64,000 bases of DNA, from contig OX424563.1 of assembly GCA_949152475.1 (NCBI GenBank), positions 35,536,120 to 35,600,119 of the forward strand, read 5' to 3'. Positions 1 to 12,200 of this stretch are shown here, in pieces. This DNA comes from Terebella lapidaria (Eukaryota > Annelida > Polychaeta > Terebellida > Terebellidae). A program made the translations under genes and the position numbers. The notes below the pieces were generated by a model, which saw nothing but the letters and a program-made list of their open reading frames with translations, was not told the origin of the DNA and ran no database searches. Position 1 is the stretch's first letter, and each line of letters opens with the position of its first letter.

Positions 1-500
1 ATCCTTGTCGTAGCAGTTTAGAGACTAGCTGCATGTACAGGGGTGTAATACTATCTGTCTTATTTGTGTCAGCCTTTATTTTCATACGTCTACAGGGGTG
101 TAATACTATGTGTCTCACCTGTGTCAGCCGTTGTTTTCGAACATGTACAGGGGTGTAATACTATCTGTCTTAGCAGTGTCAGCCTTTGTTTTCGAACATG
201 TACAGGGAGGTAATTCTCTCTGTCTTATCTGTGTCAGCCATTGCTTCCATACATTACAGTAGTGTAATACTATATTTCTTACCCGTGTCAGCCTTTATTT
301 TCAAGAATGTACAGGAGTGTAATATTATCTGTCTTAGCCTTTGTTTTGTATACTTGTATAGGAATGTAATACTATGTGTCTTATCTGTGTCAGCCTCTGT
401 TATCATCCATACACGGATGTGAAATACTATCTATGGTCATTGTGTCAGCCTGCTTATCACACTTACAGGGGTGAAATACTATTTGCTAAATTTTCCTGAT
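1..500. repeat. Minisatellite, ~55-bp unit, about nine copies
   Basis: Direct repeats of a unit containing TACAGGGGTGTAATACTAT followed by a TGTGTCAGCC block recur at about 31, 88, 144, 197, 251, 306, 351, 405 and 459. The array lies just beyond the donor at 510 and so within the fifth intron of the GTPase gene. Small reading frames through it are by-products of the repeat. Confidence 0.85.
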
Positions 501-510
501 CATGCTTTAC

Positions 511-1977
511 CCAGTGTTCTGATGTGTTCTGGATCCACTTCGTCAGCCAGCTGCAGCGCCTCGGATGTCTCTATGTCTACATTCGCTGGTATCACCGTCA
601 AAATGATCGTCTCTGGTTTTTGAATATACCTTTTGATCATCCCTCGAATCTACAAAGGCCACAAAAATGTCTATTGAAACTTGGGCCTTGAGCTAAATGA
701 TTAAAAAAAGGCAGTGTAGCCTCAGTACTTGCCTTGCCGGCCATGCCCTCAGCCTGCCCCTTCATGGTGACGCGTACTATTCCTGGCAGATCTATCAGAG
801 TCAAGTCTGGCAACCCGTACGCCTCAATCTCCAAGGTGATCAGGTCGGTAGACACGCTCTTACCCTGTCCAGCTAACGCATCCTGGGCTGTAAATATGCA
901 CGCGTAGGTAGTGATTGCTTATGCTATCAATGGTGAAATGATTTTAAGGCATAGGATATTGGAACCCACCATCTCTGACTTTATCACCAACTTCTTCAGG
1001 ACTCCCCAGTTCCTCGTCCACGGCAGATCCGGCATCAGGCTTGTACTGGATCCGCCCTTTCCAGAGGTCGGCAGTAGTGCTCCTCTTCAGACGTAGTTCC
1101 AACGGACACCGCGTCACGATACCTGAAAGGGTCATTTATACTCTCGTGGAAATTTGATGACAAAGATCCTCATAAAGCTTACTCTATCATTTATCATTTA
1201 GCTAGCTGTACTGACCTGACCCACGGGGGAGCTGTACGCCCGAGATTGCCTCAAGCACCGAACTCTTGCCGGCACTCTGGTCGCCAACAACGACGATGGA
1301 GGGCAGTCCAACCTCCTGGTCCAGACCAATCCGCCGGAGTCTGTCGATCAGGTCAATCATGGGCCGCACCCTCAGCTCGTAGTCCTTGCACAGCGTCCCC
1401 GCCGGGCCACCTCCATTCGCCATATCCCAACCGTCCGAGTTGGTGTCATCATGGTCTGAGGAGGAACTGGCTGCTTCCCACGCCTCGTCCACAGCCGCCT
1501 CCTGTGAGGGTAGCGTGTTCTGTTGCACTGGTAACGACTTGTCTGTGGCCGCAGTCCCCGCTGGTCCAGTCCCCGAGGTACTGGCGACTTCAAGTTACAC
1601 CAAACTAATTATCAACTGACTGCCTCGATCAATCACCATTCAGTTCAATTGGCTTTTACACAGGTCATTCCTGCTGATCAGATTAAGGCATTGAACAGTT
1701 CGTCACACTATAACATACTACTTCCGTTGTTCACTGCATCATAAATGATTAAGACCCCGGGTTTTAATTTTTCTGATCATAAGTACTTTTCACTCAGAAA
1801 TTGCACAATTGGTGAAGTGGCACATATTTATCACATTTATATTTTAAATTTAACCTGGATGCAGTGTCATCACAAACTATGACAAAGTGAGAGAAACTTG
1901 AGCTAAGTTGGTTAGTTTACCAAAAAATACGCACCATCCTTTGGCACAAACTTCTGTCGGTTTTTATTCTTCCCCAT
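511..1977 (-). CDS. Mx/dynamin-like large GTPase, 5' half (five exons, runs off the window)
   Basis: Dynamin-superfamily GTPase, closest in motif order to interferon-induced Mx proteins. Family role: GTP-driven self-assembly on membranes or, for Mx, antiviral restriction; function here is inferred. I deduce coding exons 1977-1935, 1587-1216, 1122-970, 887-733 and 649-511, reading leftwards; the phases (1,1,1,0,1) all join in frame and give 287 codons. ATG at 1977 lies in a CAACAATGG context. G1 P-loop GDQSAGKS is residues 116-123, the switch-I Thr is in GIVTR (139-143), and G3 DLPG is 222-225. The exon 649-511 continues through NVDI and EVDP; G4 (TKPD), stalk and GED must lie beyond position 1. 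Residues 15-80 are a Ser/Asp-rich N-terminal extension without similarity that I can see. The intron 732-650 uses a GC donor. Weakest point: the acceptor at 1588 has a poor pyrimidine tract, though it is the only phase-compatible one I found. Confidence 0.85.
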
Positions 1978-2139
1978 TGTTGTTTATTTGTTCACCTTGA
2001 AGTGTAGCGAAGTCAACTATAAGAAAATAAGAGTAACACATTGATATGAGCATATTTCCAATACAAACATGCACACGCGACAAGATAAAAGATGTGTATG
2101 TCTATTACCAGATTACTGCTAAATTCTCACCAGTGCAAG
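1978..2139. other. Upstream flank of the GTPase gene
   Basis: This stretch would carry the 5' UTR and proximal promoter of the leftward GTPase gene. I see no clear TATA box or interferon-type response element that I can support. Confidence 0.3.
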
Positions 2140-3876
2140 ACATATCCAAAAAAATAGCCCACAGGCTTATAGGTTACTGGACAATACGGTATATATATGT
2201 TATATTCTCGATATTAGCCATTTTGTCCCGTAACCTTGAAAACAAGGTCATTGGTCAAATTCAGGGTCACGAGAATACTAAGTATATATCACTTCCTCAA
2301 TGGGCCTATCACAGCAAAGCTATAGTAACAAGGCATGTGTATCTTTTTCGGGAGATTAAGGACACACCGAATAGCTCTCCGTCGCGTGACATGAATTTTG
2401 TCAATACCCTTGTTATCGAAGTCCCACATGCAGTGAGTCATTAAGTCATTATGTTAGCCATTTTGTGCTCTGACCTTGAAAATAAGGCCAATGAAGGTCA
2501 AATTCAAAGTCATGAGAATATTCAGCACAAATCATTTCATACATATGCACAATTGATTCAATTGAATTGAAAGTCAAAAATAAGCGAGATATTAGCCATT
2601 TTGTTCAAGGTCAAATTCGAGGTCATCAATATAGTCGGCATACATGAATTTCCTATATTTAAAGTTGGAATCAATTTTAAAATCAGCCAAATTTAGCGAT
2701 ATTGATTGTCACGCAAATTTGAAACTACATCTCGAGAGAGTCAGGAATATATAGAAAATAGGCACAGTTCGACAACAAATACTCAGAAAATTGCCGTTAA
2801 TCGTGCATGAAAACAGTGGATAGAGAATGATCGGTCTGCCTACATTGCCGGTTGCCACAGTATCTACACAAATACCAATGACGTCACGAGACTGTGTGTA
2901 GAAATCGCTCGCAAGGCGGGCCGCTTTGAGGAAAAAATGATTTGAATCTTGATTTGACAACTCAATTTAGGCACGCAATACACATTTTCAGACCCAAATT
3001 TGTACGATATCTCATTCTATAGACAAAATAAAGCTACCGCAGAATGAATAAATTTTGTCAATTCTAAAAGTGATTATAGCTTTAACCATTTGGGCTAAGC
3101 GAGATTTTGACAATAAGCGCGATACCAGCCATTCTGTGCTCAGAAAATGAGTTGCAAGGTCAAATTCAACGTCATCAGAACATTCGGGGCATATCCTTTC
3201 CTATTTATGTCCACAATTGACTCCTAACCTGTAAAATTGATAGGAACCAAGATATTAGCCATTCGTGCGCTGACCTTGAAAATAAGGTCAAGTTCAAGGT
3301 CATGAGAATATGCAGCTTACTGTATTTTACATAATTTACATAATTTGTGAAATTTTGTGTTGTATCAATTTCGCGTTTGAGAAAAAAAAAGCGAAAGTTA
3401 ATTCACGCGAGTGGCTGACCTTTCACAACAGTTACGGTAGCGAAATCGTGTGCTGATGGAAAGACATTTGTGAGACAATTATCAACCATTGGTCGCTAAA
3501 AACCCTCCCACATGACACTAACGGAGGGATTTCCCCGACCAACAACAATATGTTAGTGTAGTTTGTCCGGAAAATAATATGACCAACCGGTCATAATTAG
3601 TTATATTTGTCTCTGGAAATGTCTTTCTTGGATGATGTCGCCACTCCTCAACTCATCTGTTCACTCAGGAATAAACAAACAGTGGATTTACTAGTAGTTT
3701 TGTTTTTATGTCTTGATTCTCACCTGTACTACATGTAGTACTGGTATCTACTACTTGCAGTGGTCTATATTGTGAACATATATTGTAATATATCGTGAAT
3801 GTGAACTTGATTCTAATATTACCAATGATATATCAGTACCAAAATACACGTGAAGTAACTGCCAGTACATGCCAGT
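2140..3876 (+). repeat. Tandem segmental duplication, copy 1
   Basis: The segment beginning CATATCCAAAAAAATAGCCC recurs at 3877 with only scattered substitutions, giving a unit of about 1,737 bp. It carries copies of the AGGTCA-rich repeat, a run starting TTGTGTTGTATCAATTTCGC, and a right end with GTAGTACTGGTATCTACTAC. This copy contains the 419-bp TTAA insertion absent from copy 2. No coding capacity is seen. Confidence 0.9.
2663..3081 (-). mobile_element. TTAA-target MITE-like element (419 bp)
   Basis: Flanked by TTAA at 2659-2662 and 3082-3085. Termini AGTTGGAATCAATTTTA and (reverse complement) AGCTATAATCACTTTTA form imperfect inverted repeats. The sequence is a deleted, reverse-oriented relative of the 1-kb element at 19249-20248. 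TTAA duplication and size fit a piggyBac-type non-autonomous element (family knowledge); no transposase is present. The empty site is preserved at 4396-4399. Confidence 0.85.
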
Positions 3877-5632
3877 ACATATCCAAAAAAATAGCCCAGA
3901 GGCTTATAGGTTACTGGACAATACGGTATATATATGTTATATTTTCGATATTAGCCATTTTGTCCCATAACCTTGAAAACAAGGTCATTGGTCAAATTCA
4001 GGGTCACGAGAATACTAAGTATATATCACTTCCTCAATGGGCCTATCACAGCAAAGCTATAGTAACAAGGCATGTGTATCTTTTTCGGGAGATTAAGGAC
4101 ACACCGAATAGCTCTCCGTCACGTGACATGAATTTTGTCAATACCCTTGTTATCGAAGTCCCACATGCAGTGAGTCATTAAGTCATTATGTTAGCCATTT
4201 TGTGCTCTGACTTTGAAAATAAGGCCAATGAAGGTCAAATTCAAAGTCATGAGAATATTCAGCACAAATCATTTCATACATATGCACAATTGCTTCAATT
4301 GAATTGAAAGTCAAAAATAAGCGAGATATTAGCCATTTTGTTCAAGGTCAAATTCGAGGTCATCAATATAGTCGGCATACATGAATTTCCTATATTTAAC
4401 CATTTGGGCTAAGCGAGATTTTGACAATAAGCGCGATACCAGCCATTCTGTGCTCAGAAAATGAGTTGCAAGGTCAAATTCAACGTCATCAGAACATTCG
4501 GGGCATATCCTTTCCTATTTATGTCCACAATTGACTCCTAACCTGTAAAATTGATAGGAACCAAGATATTAGCCATTCGTGCGCTGACCTTGAAAATAAG
4601 GTCAAGTTCAAGGTCATGAGAATATGCAGCTTACTGTATTTTACATAATTTACATAATTTGTGAAATTTTGTGTTGTATCAATTTCGCGTTTGAGAAAAA
4701 AAAAGCGAAAGTTAATTCACGCGAGTGGCTGACCTTTCACAACAGTTACGGTAGCGAAATCGTGTGCTGATGGAAAGACATTTGTGAGACAATTATCAAC
4801 CATTGGTCGCTAAAAACCCTCCCACATGACACTAACGGAGGGATTTCCCCGACCAACAACAATATGTTAGTGTAGTTTGTCCGGAAAATAATATGACCAA
4901 CCGGTCATAATTAGTTATATTTGTCTCTGGAAATGTCTTTCTTGGATGATGTCGCCACTCCTCAACTCATCTGTTCACTCAGGAATAAACAAACAGTGGA
5001 TTTACTAGTAGTTTTGTTTTTATGTCTTGATTCTCACCTGTACTACATGTAGTACTGGTATCTACTTAGCACTATTCACGGGCAGAGCCCTATCCAACCA
5101 CATGCTAAAATGTTTCAATCTAAGATTTGGCGCCAAAAGTCCCAAAAGGGGATATTTCCCGGATTATGACATCACACCTATCATCAGCTGATTGTATGAT
5201 GTTCCCTGATTGGCTAATTTGAGTGACAGCTTTGTAGCATGACAAAACTGCACCTTGATGACAATGTAAACAAACAGCTGTCAAGTGACAAAGTATGGAA
5301 TTAACTCAAAATTGCGGGACATAAATCGTTGGAAACAACTGAGAGGGGAAGAAAATGATACACAGTGTGTATTTCATGCATTCAAAACATGTTTTGTTCT
5401 GAAATAAGTTCACAAATCCTGACCCACTGTGACAGGGTGTCAGGCGAAAACCGTTGTCGCCTCAGGAGGGGACTAACACTTAACTCTGTTATTGGGCTGA
5501 ACTAGTATCTACTACTTGCAGTGGTCTATATTGTGAACATATATTGTAATATATCGTGAATGTGAACTTGATTCTAATATTACCAATGATATACCAGTAC
5601 CAAAATACACGTGATGTAACTGCCAGTACATG
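3877..5632 (+). repeat. Tandem segmental duplication, copy 2
   Basis: Second copy of the 1.74-kb unit. It lacks the 419-bp insertion (an intact single TTAA is at 4396-4399) and instead contains a 438-bp insertion at 5067-5504. After the insertion the copy resumes with the end of the unit (ACTTGCAGTGG) up to about 5632, where it diverges from copy 1. Confidence 0.9.
5067..5504. mobile_element. 438-bp insertion with 9-bp target duplication
   Basis: Comparison of the two 1.74-kb copies shows an extra block bracketed by GTATCTACT (5058-5066 and 5505-5513). Its ends are TAGCACTATT and TGAACTA, so terminal inverted repeats are at best three to four bases. An 8-bp reading of the duplication is also possible, which would suit a hAT-type element. 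No open frame of note; superfamily unresolved. Confidence 0.7.
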
Positions 5633-5789
5633 GCCCCACATCAGCACAAAAACGCGCAAACCCACGCGTATATGGTGTGTTGTTAAAAACGCCAACATGA
5701 ATACAAGTGAAAGTTTTCACATCTACAGCATATCATTTCCTGTATGTCCAGAGGCAATTCTCAAATTGTAAAGTCGATAATACTAGTAA

Positions 5790-6320
5790 ACAATATAATA
5801 GCCATTTTGTACTCTGACTTTGAAAATGATGTCAAAGGGCAAATTCAAGGTCATGACAATATTCAACATATATCATTTCCTATATGTCTATAATTGATTC
5901 CTCATCTCTAGTCTCAATATTAAGTGATATATATTGTATTAGGAATAGTGTGTCCAATTTCAAAGGATTTGGGCCGAAGTGGCTCACTTCGAGCGACTCA
6001 AGGGCGATGAAACTTTGATACGTAATAAATGTTCATAAGAAATCTGAAAACTGTATAGACAGTTTTTGAGAAAATGGCCGCCATATCCCAAATTAGTCAT
6101 TTTTCGTCAAAAATGTACGGAGCCCCTGAACAGTAATAATGGTCGCCATTTCGAAAAAAAAAAAGGCGAAAATTGAAAAAATTACCTCCCTCTTGAATAT
6201 TTTTCGGCATTTTTGTGCGACTTTTTTCTTCAAAAGAATCCGAACGTAAACTTTGAAGATAAAAATGTAAATGGATGACCCTGGTTGTCGGACCATATAT
6301 TGACACATATATTTTCATTA
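5790..6320 (+). repeat. AGGTCA-type repeat fragment plus 3' module
   Basis: Positions 5790-5945 hold a diverged ~134-bp monomer (AGCCATTTTGTACTCTGACT...TCAAGGTCATGACAATATTC). From about 5970 the conserved downstream module follows: GGGCCGAAGTGGCTCACTTC, GAGAAAATGGCCGCC, TTTTTCGTC and ACCTCCCTCTTGAATATTTT. The terminal palindrome is degraded (near 6290). Confidence 0.7.
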
Positions 6321-9210
6321 TGTTACCCCGTTAGTGTATTGTAGTTTGAATTCTAAACGACACGTGACGGTGATCAAAGTTGTGAGTATCCTTTACCGCC
6401 ACAATTAAACGTACCTATATGTGTGTCTTGGTATTTTATGTATGATACCTTGCTACAATACTGCCCCACAAATATGTGCAAACTTACTAGTAGATCTGAT
6501 AACTTCCGAATTAATCGAATATTTTTGGGCAAGCGGCCTCTATTTCAATATCATTTCTTTGTAAAATTCCATCCATGCAAATATAATTAATACTGAATTT
6601 AGGTCCAACCACGAGTGTCATGTTCCTTGAAAAGTTTGCATCATAGCGCACCCATAAATGTCCCTAGAGTGTACTGATCAGTGCAATTTTATTGTCGCCT
6701 CCATCAGGAGGCGACATACTCAAATACTATTAAAACGGCCCATGGATAGATGCGTTGGTCCGGTCCAGCAATAGTACCGCAGCATTTGTTTTAAAAAATT
6801 TAGTGTCAACAAAGCAGATGGAGGCAATCACTAAAAAAATATATGGTCCAGTTTTTTCAAAACTCTTTTCAAATTTTCTTCATGGCTGACAACCGCAAAA
6901 TATTGCGAGTACCTCGAAAGGTTTGACCGATCAGACAGCGGCTCCCCTGGAATTCCCTGACTCCGCGGGGATGGCTTAATTGTTGATATCACCAGGGTTT
7001 GAGCACTGTTCCGAAAGATGTCATTTTGTACCCAGTATACTTGCGATCACGAAGTTTGAACATGATGGAATGGGCATAAAAGCATTTGCATAAAGACATA
7101 TGAATCTTTTCAAAACTACACAATCTACTCAAAACCGCTGTTCTCCGTATAGATTTTCTACTCAGTACTGGTGACAGGGTGCACAATGCTTTGCGGAAAT
7201 ATATTTTATCTTTTTCCCGTTCGATGCAGTTTGACGAATCATGGACATAGAGTTGTCCATGGACGAATGTTTCACCAAAAAAAATGTTGTTGTACAAGTC
7301 GTATACTATATGTATAGATGTGAATAATGGAGCCTAAGCGTAAAGTTAAGTTTATGTAGCATGTTAAAACGAGCTATTGTGCTAGGGGTTTCGAATTGAT
7401 CTGGGTCTGGAAAGGCTCTGGAAATTGTTCCATTTTGAGTCTGGAAAGTCCCTGATCTTGTTATTCACAGAATCGTAATAACTCTGTGACTATAATTGCA
7501 GTATGTATGTCTACAGGAAAGCAGACTCAAATAAACTTCCCATTCCCCGCATTGGAATCTAGCTGTGCACTGGTAGGAGGCGACACATGTATTTTACTAC
7601 ATTTCCTGACGCTTACTTGTCAACAATTCAATGACGAAACAATAATCCAGTGGGGCGACTGTCTGTCTCTCACCAAAATATGAACAGTTGGCGTAGTGCA
7701 AAATGGCATATCCACCTAACATGAGGCCCGCCTTCTACCAAATCCGACGACACCAAAAACTACCCTCTATACAACATAAAGCATGGTTTATTTTTGTGAA
7801 TATCTGTGCAATATGTACAAATTTCAAGCTGAAACATTAGAATGTATTGCTTTTTAATTAATTAGGCTAAATATTTTACATTGTGCATTTTACACACGTA
7901 CATGTATCGTACCACATTTAATTTTTACCCGTTGTGTATAAGCGACCATGGGTAACATATTTTTGCATAGAGCATGAACTGCTGGCTGGATGTTTATGCA
8001 CCAACCCACAGGTCCACATCTCCGAACACAAATATATTCGATTCATGAAAATACGCCTCTGCAAAGTTTTGTAAATTCACATGTACTTAGAAGTCCATTA
8101 CCGCTAAAAGTGCCCAATTACAGGGTGCGTATTGATACAGAAATTTTCTCTTACCTCCCTATCGCATTACAAAAGACATTAGAATACATGTTTCATGGGA
8201 AAACAATTCATTATCTGATAGTTATCATCATACAATCACAGACCTATTTTCAGTTAGCAGATTTATAGCAGGCAATTTCAGCAAAACACGTCCAATTTTG
8301 GACTTTGCAATATTCAAACATCTTCTCCCTCGAGACCACTTGACGGAATCTTCTGAAACTTTGTGTATTGAAAGTATGAGATAGGCCCTACAAACTGATC
8401 TTCAAATGGCAATGAATCCTCAGAACGGCCATTCAGCTTCAGAGTTCTTGGACTTTGCCAGTTTACCATTGTCTGGTAATCTATCTTAGCCCTCAGGTTA
8501 TTGTTTGTTCTTGGTTACAACAGGTAATCCCCGTATGCAAACGGTCTGATCGACTTGAAACGATACAGGATCAAAGGATGAAGCGATATGGTAGTGCCCG
8601 GGTCCTCCTCAATTTTCGTCAAAATCAAATAGAAACCTTTGACCAAAAAAGTGACAAGCACAGAAATTTCTATATATCTCCAGTTCTAATCAATATTTTT
8701 TTCCAACTATTTTTGTAATTTTCTATGGTCGATTGGATCAGATGGTTTTTTTACCGATTGTCGTACGATTGTCTCCCGAGGGGTACGGTGCATATCATGA
8801 CGCGGCATATAATAATAAGTTAATGGACTGGATAGAGTGTTTCGTGTCTGTGCCGCTGACAAACTCGAAAGCTCATGCGTGGTACGGCTCCGACACGACC
8901 TCGGGCCTCAAACACTGTATCCAGTAAATTACCTATAATTATCACCCGAGGTCGAAAATTAAGGATAGTCAGTGACTATAGCGGCTAAATCTAAAGGGCG
9001 AGGGTTTGCAATCTCTGATTGTCTAGTTCCTGTTAGTTTTTAAAAATCATATGAAAGAAGCTTCTGGAAATCGCCATTTTTTCGGAACATCCGACATGTG
9101 ATTCATTCACAAACCTGAAAGAGAAAACTCCCGGTTAAGTGAGTGTGTATATAATTATGTAGCAGCAGGGCGGTGATCGTAACATTATGTATCTCGCGAG
9201 TTGACTATCA
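6321..9210. other. No gene recognised; one perfect hairpin
   Basis: AT-rich non-coding sequence. The only structure I would note is TGTCGCCTCC/GGAGGCGACA at 6693-6716, a perfect 10-bp stem with a 4-base loop. GGAGGCGACA recurs at 7576. Short open frames here lack any family motif. Confidence 0.4.
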
Positions 9211-12200
9211 GGTATACGAACACATATAGGATTGCCATTTAACTCCATTATAACGTTTTATGAGAGAAATCACTTTCAAAATGTTTCAATTTTCATAAAA
9301 TTTCAGTATGTTGAAGCAATATATATAACTTACAAAATATTAAAAAATCAGCACATGTTGTTGGAATAGATCAAACGCTACAAGCATTTGACTGTTAGCT
9401 GCTGACACCTGGCGAATTCCTCAGAAAGCAAACTCCCAGAAAGGGCCGGTTTGTTTATATGTATTCATGCGCACAGTAACAGCTCCAATCAACATGAAAA
9501 TTCACATGTACATAGAGGAATACCCATAATACCACTATACAAACCAAAACAGAGACATTTTAAAGTGATACATGTGCATTTGGAGGAGAAACTGGGAGTT
9601 TTTAAATAATATAGTACTTTGATGCCTCACTTTGACCATATAAGGAAATCAATACAGGTCCATAACCTAAATAATGGCAATTTTCTTCACATTTTACAAT
9701 TATAACACCCCACATACAGAGGTGATAATCCCCAATTTTTGAGCTCTTATGTGAAAAGGGAAGACTTGTAGAGAAGAAATAAAACAGTGATTTTTGCACT
9801 TAAGAAAGGAAATATTTTGAACAAAAAAGTGAGATTTTCTTTGGAATTTTTGATTTGACGCCCGATCAAACATGCTCAAGGACAATTTGGGGTTTGTTTC
9901 AGATAAATGTATTATTCACCCATATATTACCATCAGCTTGATTCCCCTTGGACTAAATATGTCAAAATTTTAAAAGAGTTGGTAGTCCTACCCCGCTGCT
10001 TAGCACCAAACACTTTCTACCATACTGCTGTCTACACCAATAGTATTCAAATGTCGCAAAATGCTACCACCACACTCTCAATATAGTATATTTCTAAATT
10101 AAGCAAAAATTCCAAGGTTTTAATCTTGACAAAACACAAAAACGTAGACAATTTGTTGAAAATATGGTTTCTGTAAGCCAGAGATCACCGACATTAGGTC
10201 ACATAGGTGCCTTGTACAGGGGACTAATTTATGTGCTGTATGAAATTTATTTATAAAACACATTTATATGATGGACTGCAATCGATCAAACGGCAAGAGA
10301 CACATATGGGGTCAAAAATGTGGTTCTACGGCAATATCGAAAAAAAAATATGGTAAAAAAATTGGAAAAGTGCGTACTTGACCAGATATGGTGCCAAAAT
10401 TGCAAATAATATACCAAATAATGCATTCTGCAATGCCTAACCTAGCTTATTCATGATCGACTATATAGGTTGTGGTGATGAATTTCAGAGACACCTAGTA
10501 TTATCCACCGTTCAATTTTTGGTGGCCATTTCGACACCTTTTTCGGTTAGGCTGTGTCTGAGTCCAGTAGTCCTCAGTGAAAGTGTATAATATTTTACAG
10601 TGATTTGAAATATTGGTTACTATATGAAAATAAAGAAAATAAAAAGGCACTAACTCCATGTCTTTAGCATTCAAGGGGGGGGGGATAAACACCGCCGCTA
10701 TTAGCATGTAGATATAATCCTACATATGTAATAAAAATCCACGTGAACGAAAACTATGGTTGCAATGGCGAAAAATTCATGAATACCGCACACTATCCAC
10801 ACACAAATTAAAGAAATGCCACAAAACCTGCTAAAAATCTATAATACACAAAATTCCATGTCCTCGGTTTAGGTATACGAACACATATAGGATTGCCATT
10901 TAACTCCATTATAACGTTTTATGAGAGAAATCACTTTCAAAATGTTTCAATTTTCATAAAATTTCAGTATGTTGAAGCAATATATATATCTTACAAAATA
11001 TTAAAAAATCAGCACATGTTGTTGGAATAGATCAAACGCTACAAGCATTTGACTGTTAGCTGCTGACACCTGGCGAATTCCTCAGAAAGCAAACTCCCAG
11101 AAAGGGCCGGTTTGTTTATATGTATTCATGCGCACAGTAACAGCTCCAATCAACATGAAAATTCACATGTACATAGAGGAATACCCATAATACCACTATA
11201 CAAACCAAAACAGAGACATTTTAAAGTGATACATGTGCATTTGGAGGAGAAACTGGGAGTTTTTAAATAATATAGTACTTTGATGCCTCACTTTGACCAT
11301 ATAAGGAAATCAATACAGGTCCATAACCTAAATAATGGCAATTTTCTTCACATTTTACAATTATAACACCCCACATACAGAGGTGATAATCCCCAATTTT
11401 TGAGCTCTTATGTGAAAAGGGAAGACTTGTAGAGAAGAAATAAAACAGTGATTTTTGCACTTAAGAAAGGAAATATTTTGAACAAAAAAGTGAGATTTTC
11501 TTTGGAATTTTTGATTTGACGCCCGATCAAACATGCTCAAGGACAATTTGGGGTTTGTTTCAGATAAATGTATTATTCACCCATATATTACCATCAGCTT
11601 GATTCCCCTTGGACTAAATATGTCAAAATTTTAAAAGAGTTGGTAGTCCTACCCCGCTGCTTAGCACCAAACACTTTCTACCATACTGCTGTCTACACCA
11701 ATAGTATTCAAATGTCGCAAAATGCTACCACCACACTCTCAATATAGTATATTTCTAAATTAAGCAAAAATTCCAAGGTTTTAATCTTGACAAAACACAA
11801 AAACGTAGACAATTTGTTGAAAATATGGTTTCTGTAAGCCAGAGATCACCGACATTAGGTCACATAGGTGCCTTGTACAGGGGACTAATTTATGTGCTGT
11901 ATGAAATTTATTTATAAAACACATTTATATGATGGACTGCAATCGATCAAACGGCAAGAGACACATATGGGGTCAAAAATGTGGTTCTACGGCAATATCG
12001 AAAAAAAAATATGGTAAAAAAATTGGAAAAGTGCGTACTTGACCAGATATGGTGCCAAAATTGCAAATAATATACCAAATAATGCATTCTGCAATGCCTA
12101 ACCTAGCTTATTCATGATCGACTATATAGGTTGTGGTGATGAATTTCAGAGACACCTAGTATTATCCACCGTTCAATTTTTGGTGGCCATTTCGACACCT

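Noticed and set aside
2046..4181. Two ~130-codon plus-strand frames with identical C-terminal halves as paralogous genes
   Set aside because: They lie across the AGGTCA-type repeat inside the tandem duplication; similarity is of DNA repeats, not proteins.
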